A stretch of 22,519 nucleotides of DNA from Avimonoglobus sp965151315 (GCA_965151315.1 CBCTZG010000045.1:1-22519); one strand, 5' to 3'; shown: positions 1 to 6,906, counted from the stretch's first letter. Notes: generated by a model from the letters alone, not told the origin. Numbers and translations are program-made.

Positions 1-818
1 AAAAATCCCTTTTCTGCCAGCTCCTGGCTTTCCATATAGGCCACCAGATCCGCGCCCCAGGCCGCTTCAATCACGGAGAAAAAGCCCATCTGCCGCAGCC
101 CAGAAATCACCTGACCCAGCTTGACGTGCCGGAATTGGCTGGCAATGGACGGGGCCACGACAGCATAAATTTTCAAATCCGGATCTTTCTTGGCGGCCTT
201 CAGCATTTCAATAACATCCAGGATATAGGACTTATCCGAAATGGCGCCAAATGGACACTGATACACGCAGGCGCCGCAGGAAATACACTTATCATTATCG
301 ATATGCGCCGCTTTGGTTTCCTCGGCCATGCTGATAGCCTTGATCTTACAGGCGTTTTCACAGGGCCTGCGCTGGTTGATGATGGCGCTGTACGGGCAGA
401 CCTTAGCGCACATGCCGCATTCGATACATTTATCCTTGTCGATATGGGCTTTCTGCTGATCGTCAAAGGTAATGGCCCCCCGCTTGCACACATCCTCGCA
501 CCGATGGGCAATACAGCCCCGGCAGGATTCTGAGACCGTATAGCCGCTCAGCGGGCATTCGTCACAGGCGATATCGATGACTTCAATTACATTGGGGTTT
601 GTTTTATCCCCGCCCATGGCCAGCTTGATCCGCTCCGCTACAATGGCCCGTTCCTTATAAATGCAGCACCGCATGGTCGGTTTTGGTCCCTTTACGATGG
701 TTTTTGTAATATCGTTATAGCTTTCCAGCAGCGTATCGTCAAAGGCATGTCTGGCAACCTCGCGCAATACCTTGTATTTCAAGTGCTGTACTTTGGTGTC
801 AAATTTTCTTACTTTCAT
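1..818 (-). CDS. Group B-like [FeFe] hydrogenase, C-terminus cut by window edge
   Basis: About 272 N-terminal residues are visible; the reading frame is still open at base 1, so most of the H-cluster domain is outside the window. Visible cysteine clusters are CDECP (85-88), CRGC with C107 and C111, then two ferredoxin-type groups (C131/134/137/141 and C178/181/184/188) with C153/C157 between them. This is followed by a VVAPSIASQF stretch (220-229) typical of the start of an iron hydrogenase catalytic domain. The layout matches monomeric clostridial group B [FeFe] hydrogenases, which couple ferredoxin to proton/H2 chemistry in the cytoplasm. The start ATG is preceded by AAAGGAAAATGAAGC. It is the last visible gene of the operon, 23 bp after the phosphatase gene. 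The L1/L2/L3 catalytic motifs cannot be checked here. Family call is firm; physiological direction is unknown. Confidence 0.85.
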   Translation of the reverse strand, partial: MKVRKFDTKVQHLKYKVLREVARHAFDDTLLESYNDITKTIVKGPKPTMRCCIYKERAIVAERIKLAMGGDKTNPNVIEVIDIACDECPLSGYTVSESCRGCIAHRCEDVCKRGAITFDDQQKAHIDKDKCIECGMCAKVCPYSAIINQRRPCENACKIKAISMAEETKAAHIDNDKCISCGACVYQCPFGAISDKSYILDVIEMLKAAKKDPDLKIYAVVAPSIASQFRHVKLGQVISGLRQMGFFSVIEAAWGADLVAYMESQELAEKGF

Positions 819-841
819 GCTTCATTTTCCTTTCCACACCG

Positions 842-2011
842 CTAAAAATAGCTTACGTTAATGGTCTTCCCCATCTTTTTCAGCGCTTCGGCCAGTTGGT
901 CTACAATCCGCATCTTGATGTTAAAATTGATGGGCAGATTCGGATTCTGGTGGGCGGGATTCATGGCCCGTCCAACATAGAAGTTAATATCCGTGGCCTC
1001 CTGGAACAGAAGCCGGGCGATTTGGGAGGCGCCGTCCTTTTTCACGCCCCACTCGCCGTAGCGTTCATTGTCCTCCAAATAGCTTTGGGCATACTCCAAA
1101 ACCCGGCTGATGGTAATTACTCCTTCCGTCACCAGGTCTACCCCCTCGATCTTCGCCGTAGGCGGGATCTCGGGGTCAATATAGTCAATATCAGAGATCA
1201 GGGGCTTTCCCAGATATTCCGCCGCCAGGGACGAGGTGGTTCCCCCGCAGACGATATGCCGCCCTGCCTTTGAGAAAAACGCGGTCAGCATTTTTTTTAA
1301 ATCCTTTGGGTCCCGGGGCGGCCCGATCATTAGGTTCGCCGGCTTGCGTTTGCGCACCTGGACGGTAGCCACAGTGGTATCGTCCCCCGGTTTTTCATTA
1401 TACAGCAGATTACACTGGTCTAAAATCATAGAGGTAATGATTTTGGCCGTGTTCTTATAGTCATAATTGGCCTCGGCAAAATCTACGATGTTGGGCCGCT
1501 GCCAGCCGTAATTGAGCACCTGCTCAACGCCGGCGTAAATCGCCCCATCGCTCATAGCAATGAATACGTCGTCACATTTTACCTTCAGACGCGTTTCATA
1601 TATTTTTTTTCCCTCAATTTCCTTCATCACCGTGGGATAATCATAGTTTTTCCCGTCCCGCAGCATGATCACCATCGGATTATCGTATTGGATGATCTCC
1701 GCCTCGTCATTATTGGTGATCCGAATGATCGTAAAGGTCGAGTAGGCCACGCCGCGTTTTTTGCAAACGGGCAGGGTGGCCGCAATGGTAGCCACGCAGT
1801 CCTCTACGCTCATTTTGTTCGCCACCATAGTAGCCAGGATCTTGGAAGTCAGGGTCGAAAGAATATTTGCCTTGACGCCGCTGCCCAGGCCGTCGGCCAG
1901 TACCAGCAGAAAGGAGTTTTCGTCCCGGATCTCCTGCACCATATCGCCGCAGAGCTCTTCCCCGTATTTTAAAAGGCTTCTGTAGCCGGAATCAACACAT
2001 AAATCATTCAT
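842..2011 (-). CDS. SpoIIE/PP2C-type serine phosphatase linked to sensory hydrogenase
   Basis: A 389-residue protein. Residues about 1-220 form a SpoIIE-like PP2C domain with the metal-binding acidic residues in place: D23 (CGDM), D40-G41 (LADGLGSG), D155 (MSDG) and D210-D211 (PGDDTTV). Proteins with this domain dephosphorylate serine or threonine on partner proteins, often anti-sigma-factor antagonists. Residues 225-389 form a separate C-terminal part containing GRHIVCGGTTSS; I cannot name this domain. There is no signal peptide or membrane segment. The start overlaps the end of the upstream sensory hydrogenase gene by 8 bp (ATGAATGA), which suggests translational coupling, and the group B hydrogenase follows 23 bp downstream. 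Inferred role: the output arm of a hydrogenase-type sensor. Its phosphoprotein target is not in the window. Confidence 0.85.
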   Translation of the reverse strand: MNDLCVDSGYRSLLKYGEELCGDMVQEIRDENSFLLVLADGLGSGVKANILSTLTSKILATMVANKMSVEDCVATIAATLPVCKKRGVAYSTFTIIRITNNDEAEIIQYDNPMVIMLRDGKNYDYPTVMKEIEGKKIYETRLKVKCDDVFIAMSDGAIYAGVEQVLNYGWQRPNIVDFAEANYDYKNTAKIITSMILDQCNLLYNEKPGDDTTVATVQVRKRKPANLMIGPPRDPKDLKKMLTAFFSKAGRHIVCGGTTSSLAAEYLGKPLISDIDYIDPEIPPTAKIEGVDLVTEGVITISRVLEYAQSYLEDNERYGEWGVKKDGASQIARLLFQEATDINFYVGRAMNPAHQNPNLPINFNIKMRIVDQLAEALKKMGKTINVSYF

Positions 2012-3671
2012 CGCTCAACGTCTCCTTGAGTTTTGTCAGGGCGATCTTCGTTTCCGCCGTGGTTTCACCCAGCAGGGAGGCGATCTCCTGCACTACCCGC
2101 ATCTGCTTTTCCACGACCTTATCGGTGATCTCGACTGCCTGGGCGCTTTGCTCCGCCTTCTTGTTCCGGGCGGTTTCCAGGCTGGTAATGTCTTTCATGA
2201 TACTCATTACAATGTGATATTCCGGATCATAAATAATGGTTTCTTCCACATATTTTTCATACTGCGCCAGATATTTTTGTTTATTATTGACGTTTTCCTG
2301 ATTGTGGACCGCCAGGAAATAATCCGTGGGATCCGTTATCCGAATAATGGGAGCGTCTATCACATCGGCGGCCTGGGCAATATTTAAGATCTCACAGGCA
2401 GCCTTATTGATCTGCTGGATCTCCAGATCCTCATTCAGCACAATAATCCCATTTGGAGTGTTGTTGATAATCGTATCCGAGAAGCTTTCCGCCTTATCCT
2501 TCAGATAGGGCAGGCACATATCCAGATCGGCCTTGCCGTTAAACACGGCAATGGCCTTGTCCCGGCAGGTATTGTATCCGCAGCTGCCGCAGTTCAACTC
2601 CTGGTCCGGGGTAGACTTGCCCATTTTTTTCAAAATCTCCGCAATAGCGGCGCTCCCTGGCATCTGCTTTTTCATTGCCGCATACTGCATCGGCTTTTGG
2701 ATGGCCTCCGGCATCACCACGTCAAAATCCTCCCGGCCGGCAAACCGGTTGACCGCCATAAAATCCCGTACCGGCAGATTGTGGGCGCGGCTCATCACCG
2801 GGCCGCCCACACAGCTTCCCTTACAGGCGGACATTTCAATGAAGCAGTTATGCATCTTTCCGTCTAAAATATCCTCTAAGGCGGCCATACACTGCTCTAC
2901 GCCGTCAATGGCAAAATAGTCGATGTCCGCGTCAAGATCCATGGACCGGATAATCCCGCCTGTGGTTGGAAACAGCCTTGCCCGGGCCCTTGTCCGGCTG
3001 TCCGGCGTCTGGGAAAACGTCACGCCCGTCTGCTCCATCCACTCGGAAAGCTCCTCAAAGGTCAGCACCACATCCGCGTATCCCGGATACTGCTCCGCTT
3101 CATCCTTTTTGGAAATGCAGGGGCCGATAAACACCACCGCCGCCTCCGGATGGGCCGCCTTGATCGCCTGGCAGTGCGCCTGCATGGGCGACAAAATCTG
3201 GGCCAGATACGGCAGGGCCTCCGGATAATATTTTTGGATGAGGGTATTGATACTGTGGCAGCAGGAGGAGATCAATACCCGATTTTTATCTGCCTGCAGC
3301 ATCCGCTCATATTCTTTTTTCACGATCGTGGCCCCAACTGCCGTTTCCTCCGCGCCGGCAAACCCCAGCTCCCGCAGCGCCGCTTCCATCGTATCCATGC
3401 TGATACCGGCATAATTGGCTACAAACGACGGCGCCACGCTGGCATAAACCGTTTTACCCGCATCCAGCAGCGCTTTTGCCCGGCCTACGTCATTTCGGAT
3501 TTGTTTCGCGTTCTGCGGGCAGGAAACAAAGCACATACCGCACAAAATGCATTCATCTGGCACAATATGGGCCTGATGATCGGAAAAGCTGATGGACTTG
3601 ACCGGGCAATTCCGGATACATTTATAACAATCCTTACAGTTGGATTTTTTTAACTGCAAACAATCACTCAT
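2004..3671 (-). CDS. Sensory-type (group C) [FeFe] hydrogenase with PAS domain
   Basis: A 555-residue soluble protein. Domains in order: two [4Fe-4S] ferredoxin motifs (C12/15/18/22 and C41/44/47/51); an H-cluster domain (about 75-345); an Fe-S domain with C361/364/369/386 (CGSCGYNTC); a PAS domain (about 398-500); and a C-terminal helical tail with coiled-coil character. The H-cluster cysteines are present: C138 in L1 (SSCCHS), C185 in L2 (GPCISKKDE), C283 and C287 in L3 (SACKGSCVGG). Several residues differ from catalytic enzymes: L1 has His where Pro is usual, L2 has Gly where Met is usual (MPC), and L3 has Ser where Met is usual. The proton-transfer cysteine (C137) and the L2 lysine (K188) are kept. 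PAS-fused hydrogenases are regarded as H2 or redox sensors rather than bulk catalysts. GAGGTAAAGGGCT precedes the start; the ferredoxin-like gene ends 11 bp upstream. Confidence 0.88.
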   Translation of the reverse strand: MSDCLQLKKSNCKDCYKCIRNCPVKSISFSDHQAHIVPDECILCGMCFVSCPQNAKQIRNDVGRAKALLDAGKTVYASVAPSFVANYAGISMDTMEAALRELGFAGAEETAVGATIVKKEYERMLQADKNRVLISSCCHSINTLIQKYYPEALPYLAQILSPMQAHCQAIKAAHPEAAVVFIGPCISKKDEAEQYPGYADVVLTFEELSEWMEQTGVTFSQTPDSRTRARARLFPTTGGIIRSMDLDADIDYFAIDGVEQCMAALEDILDGKMHNCFIEMSACKGSCVGGPVMSRAHNLPVRDFMAVNRFAGREDFDVVMPEAIQKPMQYAAMKKQMPGSAAIAEILKKMGKSTPDQELNCGSCGYNTCRDKAIAVFNGKADLDMCLPYLKDKAESFSDTIINNTPNGIIVLNEDLEIQQINKAACEILNIAQAADVIDAPIIRITDPTDYFLAVHNQENVNNKQKYLAQYEKYVEETIIYDPEYHIVMSIMKDITSLETARNKKAEQSAQAVEITDKVVEKQMRVVQEIASLLGETTAETKIALTKLKETLSDE

Positions 3672-3682
3672 AGCCCTTTACC

Positions 3683-3931
3683 TCAAACCCTGTCCAGAAT
3701 ATATGTTTTAAATATTTCCTGGAAATTCGACGGGTTCACCCCGCAGACAATTTCGTCGTTAATCTTGATGCTGACGCCGTCGCCGTCCGTACATTTCCCC
3801 AGGCAAAACGCGGCCGCCAGGTTTACTTTTTCCTCCAAATTATTATTGGAAATATTTTCTTTCATCAAATTGATGATTTCATAGGATCCCTTTAAATGAC
3901 AGGAACTTCCCACACACACATATACGTTCAT
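3683..3931 (-). CDS. Thioredoxin-like [2Fe-2S] ferredoxin (NuoE/HydC-like), small
   Basis: An 82-residue protein with four cysteines in the C-x4-C and C-x3-C arrangement (C6, C11, C43, C47) of thioredoxin-fold [2Fe-2S] proteins, the fold of NuoE and of the small subunit of electron-bifurcating hydrogenases. It would hand single electrons to or from the following hydrogenase-type sensor. I chose the ATG at 3931 because AAGGGAG lies at good spacing before it. An in-frame ATG 24 bp further up (3955) has only a weak purine stretch and lies just inside the expected 5' end. It is the first gene of the operon, directly behind a strong promoter. Confidence 0.85.
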   Translation of the reverse strand: MNVYVCVGSSCHLKGSYEIINLMKENISNNNLEEKVNLAAAFCLGKCTDGDGVSIKINDEIVCGVNPSNFQEIFKTYILDRV

Positions 3932-3965
3932 TCTGTTACTCCCTTCAAGTTTCATTTCTGCCCCT

Positions 3966-3994
3966 ATTATAACAAAAAAAAATTCCTATTGCAA
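3966..3994 (-). promoter_or_regulatory. Promoter of the hydrogenase/sensor operon
   Basis: Read on the minus strand there is TTGCAA, a 17-base spacer, then TATAAT, with TG one base before the -10 (an extended -10). It lies 35 bases before the chosen start of the [2Fe-2S] gene. Seen directly in sequence; activity is inferred. Confidence 0.75.
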
Positions 3995-3997
3995 GAG

Positions 3998-4007
3998 CCC
4001 CGCGGGG
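3998..4007. repeat. GC palindrome next to the hydrogenase promoter
   Basis: CCCCGCGGGG is a perfect 10-base palindrome starting 4 bases upstream of the -35 element. It could be an operator half, but it is short and may be chance. It does not resemble the Rex consensus. Confidence 0.3.
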
Positions 4008-4158
4008 AAAAGTTCTGACAAATCCGGTATAATATCGGGACATATGCAAAAGCTATCCAGAATTGAAAAAATTTTAGCTTGGCACCGTGGAAAATGGTTT
4101 CAAACCGGGCTCTTTTGCCGCACCTGCCGCTAACAGTCAAAAAATAATTTTTTTGCGC

Positions 4159-4199
4159 GGAAAACAGCGGCGGTACAACCTACCAAGCCGCTGTTTTCC
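4159..4199 (-). terminator. Hairpin terminator behind the MBL-like gene
   Basis: A perfect 13-bp stem (GGAAAACAGCGGC with GCCGCTGTTTTCC) and 15-base loop lie 20 bp after the stop codon at 4219. On the minus strand it is followed by GCGC and then an A/T-rich run with seven A and later six T, so the U-tract is not directly against the stem. Termination is likely but the form is not textbook. Confidence 0.65.
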
Positions 4200-4218
4200 A
4201 TTCTAATCTAGGCAGTGG

Positions 4219-5016
4219 TCACGCAAAGAAAAATCCTGCCGTCATATCTAGATAATTTTCACCGCTGTACGCTGGATACTGCCGTTTCATCTCCGCCTGA
4301 AACGCTTCCGCGCTGCCGCAGTCCCGGGCGATGGTTTTCAGATTTTTTAGATACGCGATTTTCGTTTCTACATCCTTTAAATCCTCCGGCGTATAGTGGG
4401 ATGTCAAAATCAGTGAATACCCTTTTTCCAGGTAGGCGCCGAGCCGGGCGATGATCTCGTCGGCGTGGCTGCTGCCCGCCACAATAGAGTGGCAGTCATG
4501 ACCCAGCATATGGGTATAAACCGCGTTGATCTCAGGGATTTCAATATCATAGGCTTCCTGGGTCTGGGTAATGTTGAACTGGATCCCGCCGATCGTCACC
4601 GGGCCTTCCTGGATATAATCGGTAATGGGGTGGATTCCGTTGTCGAAAACAGGACCGAACGCACTGGTAAAGTTATCAATCAAATCTTTCCCGCCGCCGC
4701 TATGGCCATATTCCTCCGCGTTTTTCGTAGCGTACTTCTTCGCGTCCGGCAGGAAGCCCGCCCCTGCCATATGATACGCAAGCAGCATTCCCTGTATGTT
4801 CATGCCCTGATCCGTGATGTACGCTTCCATCTCCGTATTGTTATCAAAGAAGCAGGGAGATTCGATAACCACCGCGTTGCCGTTTTTCTCTACGATGAAT
4901 ACCTCGTCGTCAATGTAATCATTGGTTTTATACGCGTGCAGCCCGACCGCGCCAAAATCATATACATTGACTTCACCCTTTGTTAAATTGATTTTTGTAA
5001 ATGTGTTTTTGTTCAT
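4219..5016 (-). CDS. Metallo-beta-lactamase-fold-like protein with degenerate metal site
   Basis: A 265-residue cytoplasmic protein. The order of segments matches an MBL fold: a FIVEKNGNAVVIESP strand pair (40-54), then MLLAYHMAGAG (77-87) where active enzymes have HxHxDH, then a histidine near GHDCHS (172-177) and a late SHYTPED (206-212). Of the first motif only H82 remains; the second His and the Asp-His pair are absent. H173, H176 and H207 are still present. It may bind one metal or none, or may have a non-enzymatic role. The substrate cannot be named. AAAGGAG precedes the start at a slightly long spacing; a two-codon ATG-CTA-TGA lies between them, overlapping the real ATG. It has its own promoter with an operator shared with the sirtuin/macrodomain pair. 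Family call is moderate. Confidence 0.65.
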   Translation of the reverse strand: MNKNTFTKINLTKGEVNVYDFGAVGLHAYKTNDYIDDEVFIVEKNGNAVVIESPCFFDNNTEMEAYITDQGMNIQGMLLAYHMAGAGFLPDAKKYATKNAEEYGHSGGGKDLIDNFTSAFGPVFDNGIHPITDYIQEGPVTIGGIQFNITQTQEAYDIEIPEINAVYTHMLGHDCHSIVAGSSHADEIIARLGAYLEKGYSLILTSHYTPEDLKDVETKIAYLKNLKTIARDCGSAEAFQAEMKRQYPAYSGENYLDMTAGFFFA

Positions 5017-5040
5017 AGCATTTCGCTCCTTTCCAATTCT

Positions 5041-5057
5041 GCTGTGTTATTCACAGC
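5041..5057 (-). other. Stem-loop at the 5' end of the MBL-like mRNA
   Basis: GCTGTG-TTATT-CACAGC forms a perfect 6-bp stem with a 5-base loop. With the -10 at 5068-5073 the transcript should begin near 5061, so this hairpin would sit at the very 5' end of the message, ahead of the ribosome binding site. Such 5' hairpins commonly protect mRNA. The function here is inference. Confidence 0.4.
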
Positions 5058-5067
5058 TCTTGTAATG

Positions 5068-5096
5068 AGTATAGCGCATTCTGTATCTATTGTAAA
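5068..5096 (-). promoter_or_regulatory. Promoter of the MBL-like gene
   Basis: On the minus strand there is TTTACA, a 17-base spacer, then TATACT. The -35 is the end of operator block A (5091-5139), so a bound regulator would block RNA polymerase. The promoter of the macrodomain gene has the same geometry. Confidence 0.75.
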
Positions 5097-5139
5097 GTAA
5101 GCACTTTTTTGTGCTGTAGTTACTTATTAGATACTATTG
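5091..5139. promoter_or_regulatory. Operator block A, probable HxlR-family binding site
   Basis: A 49-base block repeated at 6858-6906. The first 35 bases match at 32 positions, and the tail keeps GATACTATTG versus GAAACTATTG at the same distance. Its centre is an inverted repeat: AAGTAAGCAC, six T, GTGC, five bases, TTACTT. DUF24/HxlR regulators are known to bind AAGTA..TACTT-like dyads of this kind, and an HxlR gene lies beside the second copy. Binding is inferred. Confidence 0.65.
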
Positions 5140-5209
5140 GATGGTCACCAATCAGAAACCTTTGCATAAGACTGGGCTTTTTCTGTATTCACGCTTTTAA
5201 AAAAATTTT

Positions 5210-6079
5210 TTATTCCAGTGCGGATAATACCGCGTCTATATCATCGTTGATACAAATCGACTGCCCTTCGATTTCCGGCGGACAGACTGCCTCCCCTTGG
5301 TTAACGCAAATGTACACCGCGTTTTGGTTTCCAGCGGTCATAGCCCAAAACGGATACTTAATAATAGCTGGTGTGTTGGCGCCTACACCCAGCTCTAAAA
5401 ACAGTATCTTCTGGTTTTGATGCCGGATTATGAAATCCCCGTACCGCGCCGCAGCCTGATCCCAGCCTGCATCCTGTACAAAGGTATCGTCGGACCGTAA
5501 ATTCATTGTCATCGGTGCGCCGCACACAGGGCACTGGGGGATCAGCTCCGACGGGATTCGCCTATCCCGCTGCTGTTCATACATTGCCCGAATGATCTTT
5601 TCATTGTCATACGTTTTGTTATGGCACGGTTTTGCGCATTGCAGCAAGCCGTAATCTCCCTGGGTATAAAACAGGCGTACTTTGTCAAAGCCCGCCTTTT
5701 GGAATTGGTGGTCTACATTGGTTGTCAGTACAAAATAGTCCCGTCCCTTTACCAGGGACAGCAATTTATTATATACCGGCTTAGGCGCGTCCATATACCG
5801 GTTGATCATCACATATCTCGACCAATACGCCCAGTATTCCTCCAGTGTCCGATAAGGATAAAATCCGCCGGAATACATATCTGTAAAGCCATATTTCGCT
5901 TGATAGTCCGCAAAATACTGACTGAACCGTTCCCCTGTATAGGTAAATCCAGCGGAGGCGGAAAGCCCCGCGCCGGCGCCGATTAGGACCGCATCGGCCT
6001 CACGCAGTTCATTTCGGAGCTTTTCAATTTCCACCCAATAATTTTTCGTAGATCGCTTTGTCGCTGTCCTGGTATACAT
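5210..6079 (-). CDS. Class M sirtuin (SirTM), probable protein ADP-ribosyltransferase
   Basis: A 289-residue Sir2-fold protein. The NAD-binding glycine motif is GAGAGLSASAG (34-44), followed by TTNVD (119-123) with the catalytic-site N121. Where deacetylating sirtuins carry the catalytic histidine this protein has Gln (YTQGDYG, Q140). Four cysteines (C148, C152, C183, C186) form the structural zinc site. The Gln replacement and the adjacent macrodomain are hallmarks of macrodomain-linked class M sirtuins, which ADP-ribosylate a protein rather than deacetylate it. The start overlaps the macrodomain gene by 56 bp and has GAAAGGGTG at good spacing, so the two are translationally linked. The usual SirTM partners, a GcvH-like carrier and a lipoate ligase, are not in this window. 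Between its stop and the next promoter I see no convincing terminator. Confidence 0.88.
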   Translation of the reverse strand: MYTRTATKRSTKNYWVEIEKLRNELREADAVLIGAGAGLSASAGFTYTGERFSQYFADYQAKYGFTDMYSGGFYPYRTLEEYWAYWSRYVMINRYMDAPKPVYNKLLSLVKGRDYFVLTTNVDHQFQKAGFDKVRLFYTQGDYGLLQCAKPCHNKTYDNEKIIRAMYEQQRDRRIPSELIPQCPVCGAPMTMNLRSDDTFVQDAGWDQAAARYGDFIIRHQNQKILFLELGVGANTPAIIKYPFWAMTAGNQNAVYICVNQGEAVCPPEIEGQSICINDDIDAVLSALE

Positions 6080-6800
6080 TAAAAATCACCCTTTCTATCT
6101 TGGATTTTTTTAAATATCCTGTCACTGTTTTCACGGCGATTTCCGCCGCCTTCTCCTTCGGAAAGTGAAACTCACCCGTTGATATACAGCAAAACGCAAT
6201 AGACTTCACATTTTTTTCTTCCGCCGCTTCCAAACAGGAACGGTAGCAGCATGCCAGCAGTGTGCAGTCCTGTTCTGTCAGTTTGCCTGTGATCACCGGG
6301 CCTACCGTGTGCACGATATATTCGCACGGCAAATTATACGCTTTAGTTATTTTTGCCTGTCCTGCCGGTTCTGGATGCCCCTGTTCCTGCATGATCGCCC
6401 GGCACGCCATGCGAAGCTGGATACCGGCATAGGTATGGATGGCGTTATCAATACAGCCATGGCAGGGCACAAAACAGCCAAGCATGGCCGAATTGGCGGC
6501 ATTGACAATCGCCCCGCATCGCAGCGTTGTGATATCACCCTGCCATATACTGATTTTTTCCTGTACAAATGACAGGGCGTTGCCGTCAGTTATTCCCTTT
6601 TCCTGAATCGCATAATGCAGGTATTCGTCCTGGATCTTCAGGAATGCATCTGTAGCCATACTGGCCGGCCGGACATTCATTAAGGCACGGAGCAGCTGTT
6701 TTTGCTCCTGCTCTTTTGGGGGAATATGCAGCTCCTTATACCGGGTGGATTCATGGATCAGATACGAAAGCAAATATAAACGCCTTTGGGTTTGGGTCAT
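6024..6800 (-). CDS. Zinc-type macrodomain, protein-ADP-ribose hydrolase
   Basis: A 258-residue protein with a helical N-terminal part (1-80) and a macrodomain (81-258). Visible motifs are GDI (88-90), IVNAANS (98-104), GCFVPCHGCIDNAIH (108-122), HTVGP (164-168) and STGEFHFP (207-214). The Cys/His-rich GCFVPCHGCIDNAIH segment is the mark of the zinc-containing macrodomains paired with class M sirtuins, which remove ADP-ribose from the sirtuin's target. I placed the start at the ATG at 6800, which follows GGAAGGTGATCGAG. An in-frame ATG at 6839 has no ribosome binding site and lies inside the promoter -10 hexamer, so it cannot be on the transcript. It is the first gene of the pair with the sirtuin, transcribed away from the HxlR gene and under an operator it shares with the MBL-like gene. 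Confidence 0.9.
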   Translation of the reverse strand: MTQTQRRLYLLSYLIHESTRYKELHIPPKEQEQKQLLRALMNVRPASMATDAFLKIQDEYLHYAIQEKGITDGNALSFVQEKISIWQGDITTLRCGAIVNAANSAMLGCFVPCHGCIDNAIHTYAGIQLRMACRAIMQEQGHPEPAGQAKITKAYNLPCEYIVHTVGPVITGKLTEQDCTLLACCYRSCLEAAEEKNVKSIAFCCISTGEFHFPKEKAAEIAVKTVTGYLKKSKIERVIFNVYQDSDKAIYEKLLGGN

Positions 6801-6834
6801 CTCGATCACCTTCCATTGCTTTGGTTTTACCTTT

Positions 6835-6863
6835 ATCATACCGCAGGCGAGTCTTTTTGTAAA
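6835..6863 (-). promoter_or_regulatory. Promoter of the macrodomain-sirtuin operon
   Basis: On the minus strand there is TTTACA, a 17-base spacer, then TATGAT. The -35 coincides with the end of operator block B. The -10 overlaps an in-frame upstream ATG of the macrodomain frame, which fixes the true start downstream at 6800. Confidence 0.75.
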
Positions 6864-6906
6864 GTAAGCACTTTTTTGTACCGTAGTTACCTTTTTGAAA
6901 CTATTG
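6858..6906. promoter_or_regulatory. Operator block B between macrodomain operon and HxlR gene
   Basis: The second copy of the block at 5091-5139. It carries AAGTAAGCAC, six T, GTAC and a TTAC arm, so one arm of the dyad is slightly weaker than in block A. It overlaps the -35 of the leftward promoter and sits 15-63 bases upstream of the rightward hxlR -35. It could therefore repress the operon strongly and the regulator gene less so, or not at all. Confidence 0.65.

Noticed and set aside
126..533. Plus-strand open frame of 135 codons
   Set aside because: It lies fully opposite the group B hydrogenase gene, which has clear cysteine motifs; no ribosome binding site and no family similarity.
4015..4033. 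TATAAT on the plus strand at 4028-4033 with CTGACA nearby
   Set aside because: The spacing is only 7 bases and no plus-strand gene follows, so it is not a usable promoter.
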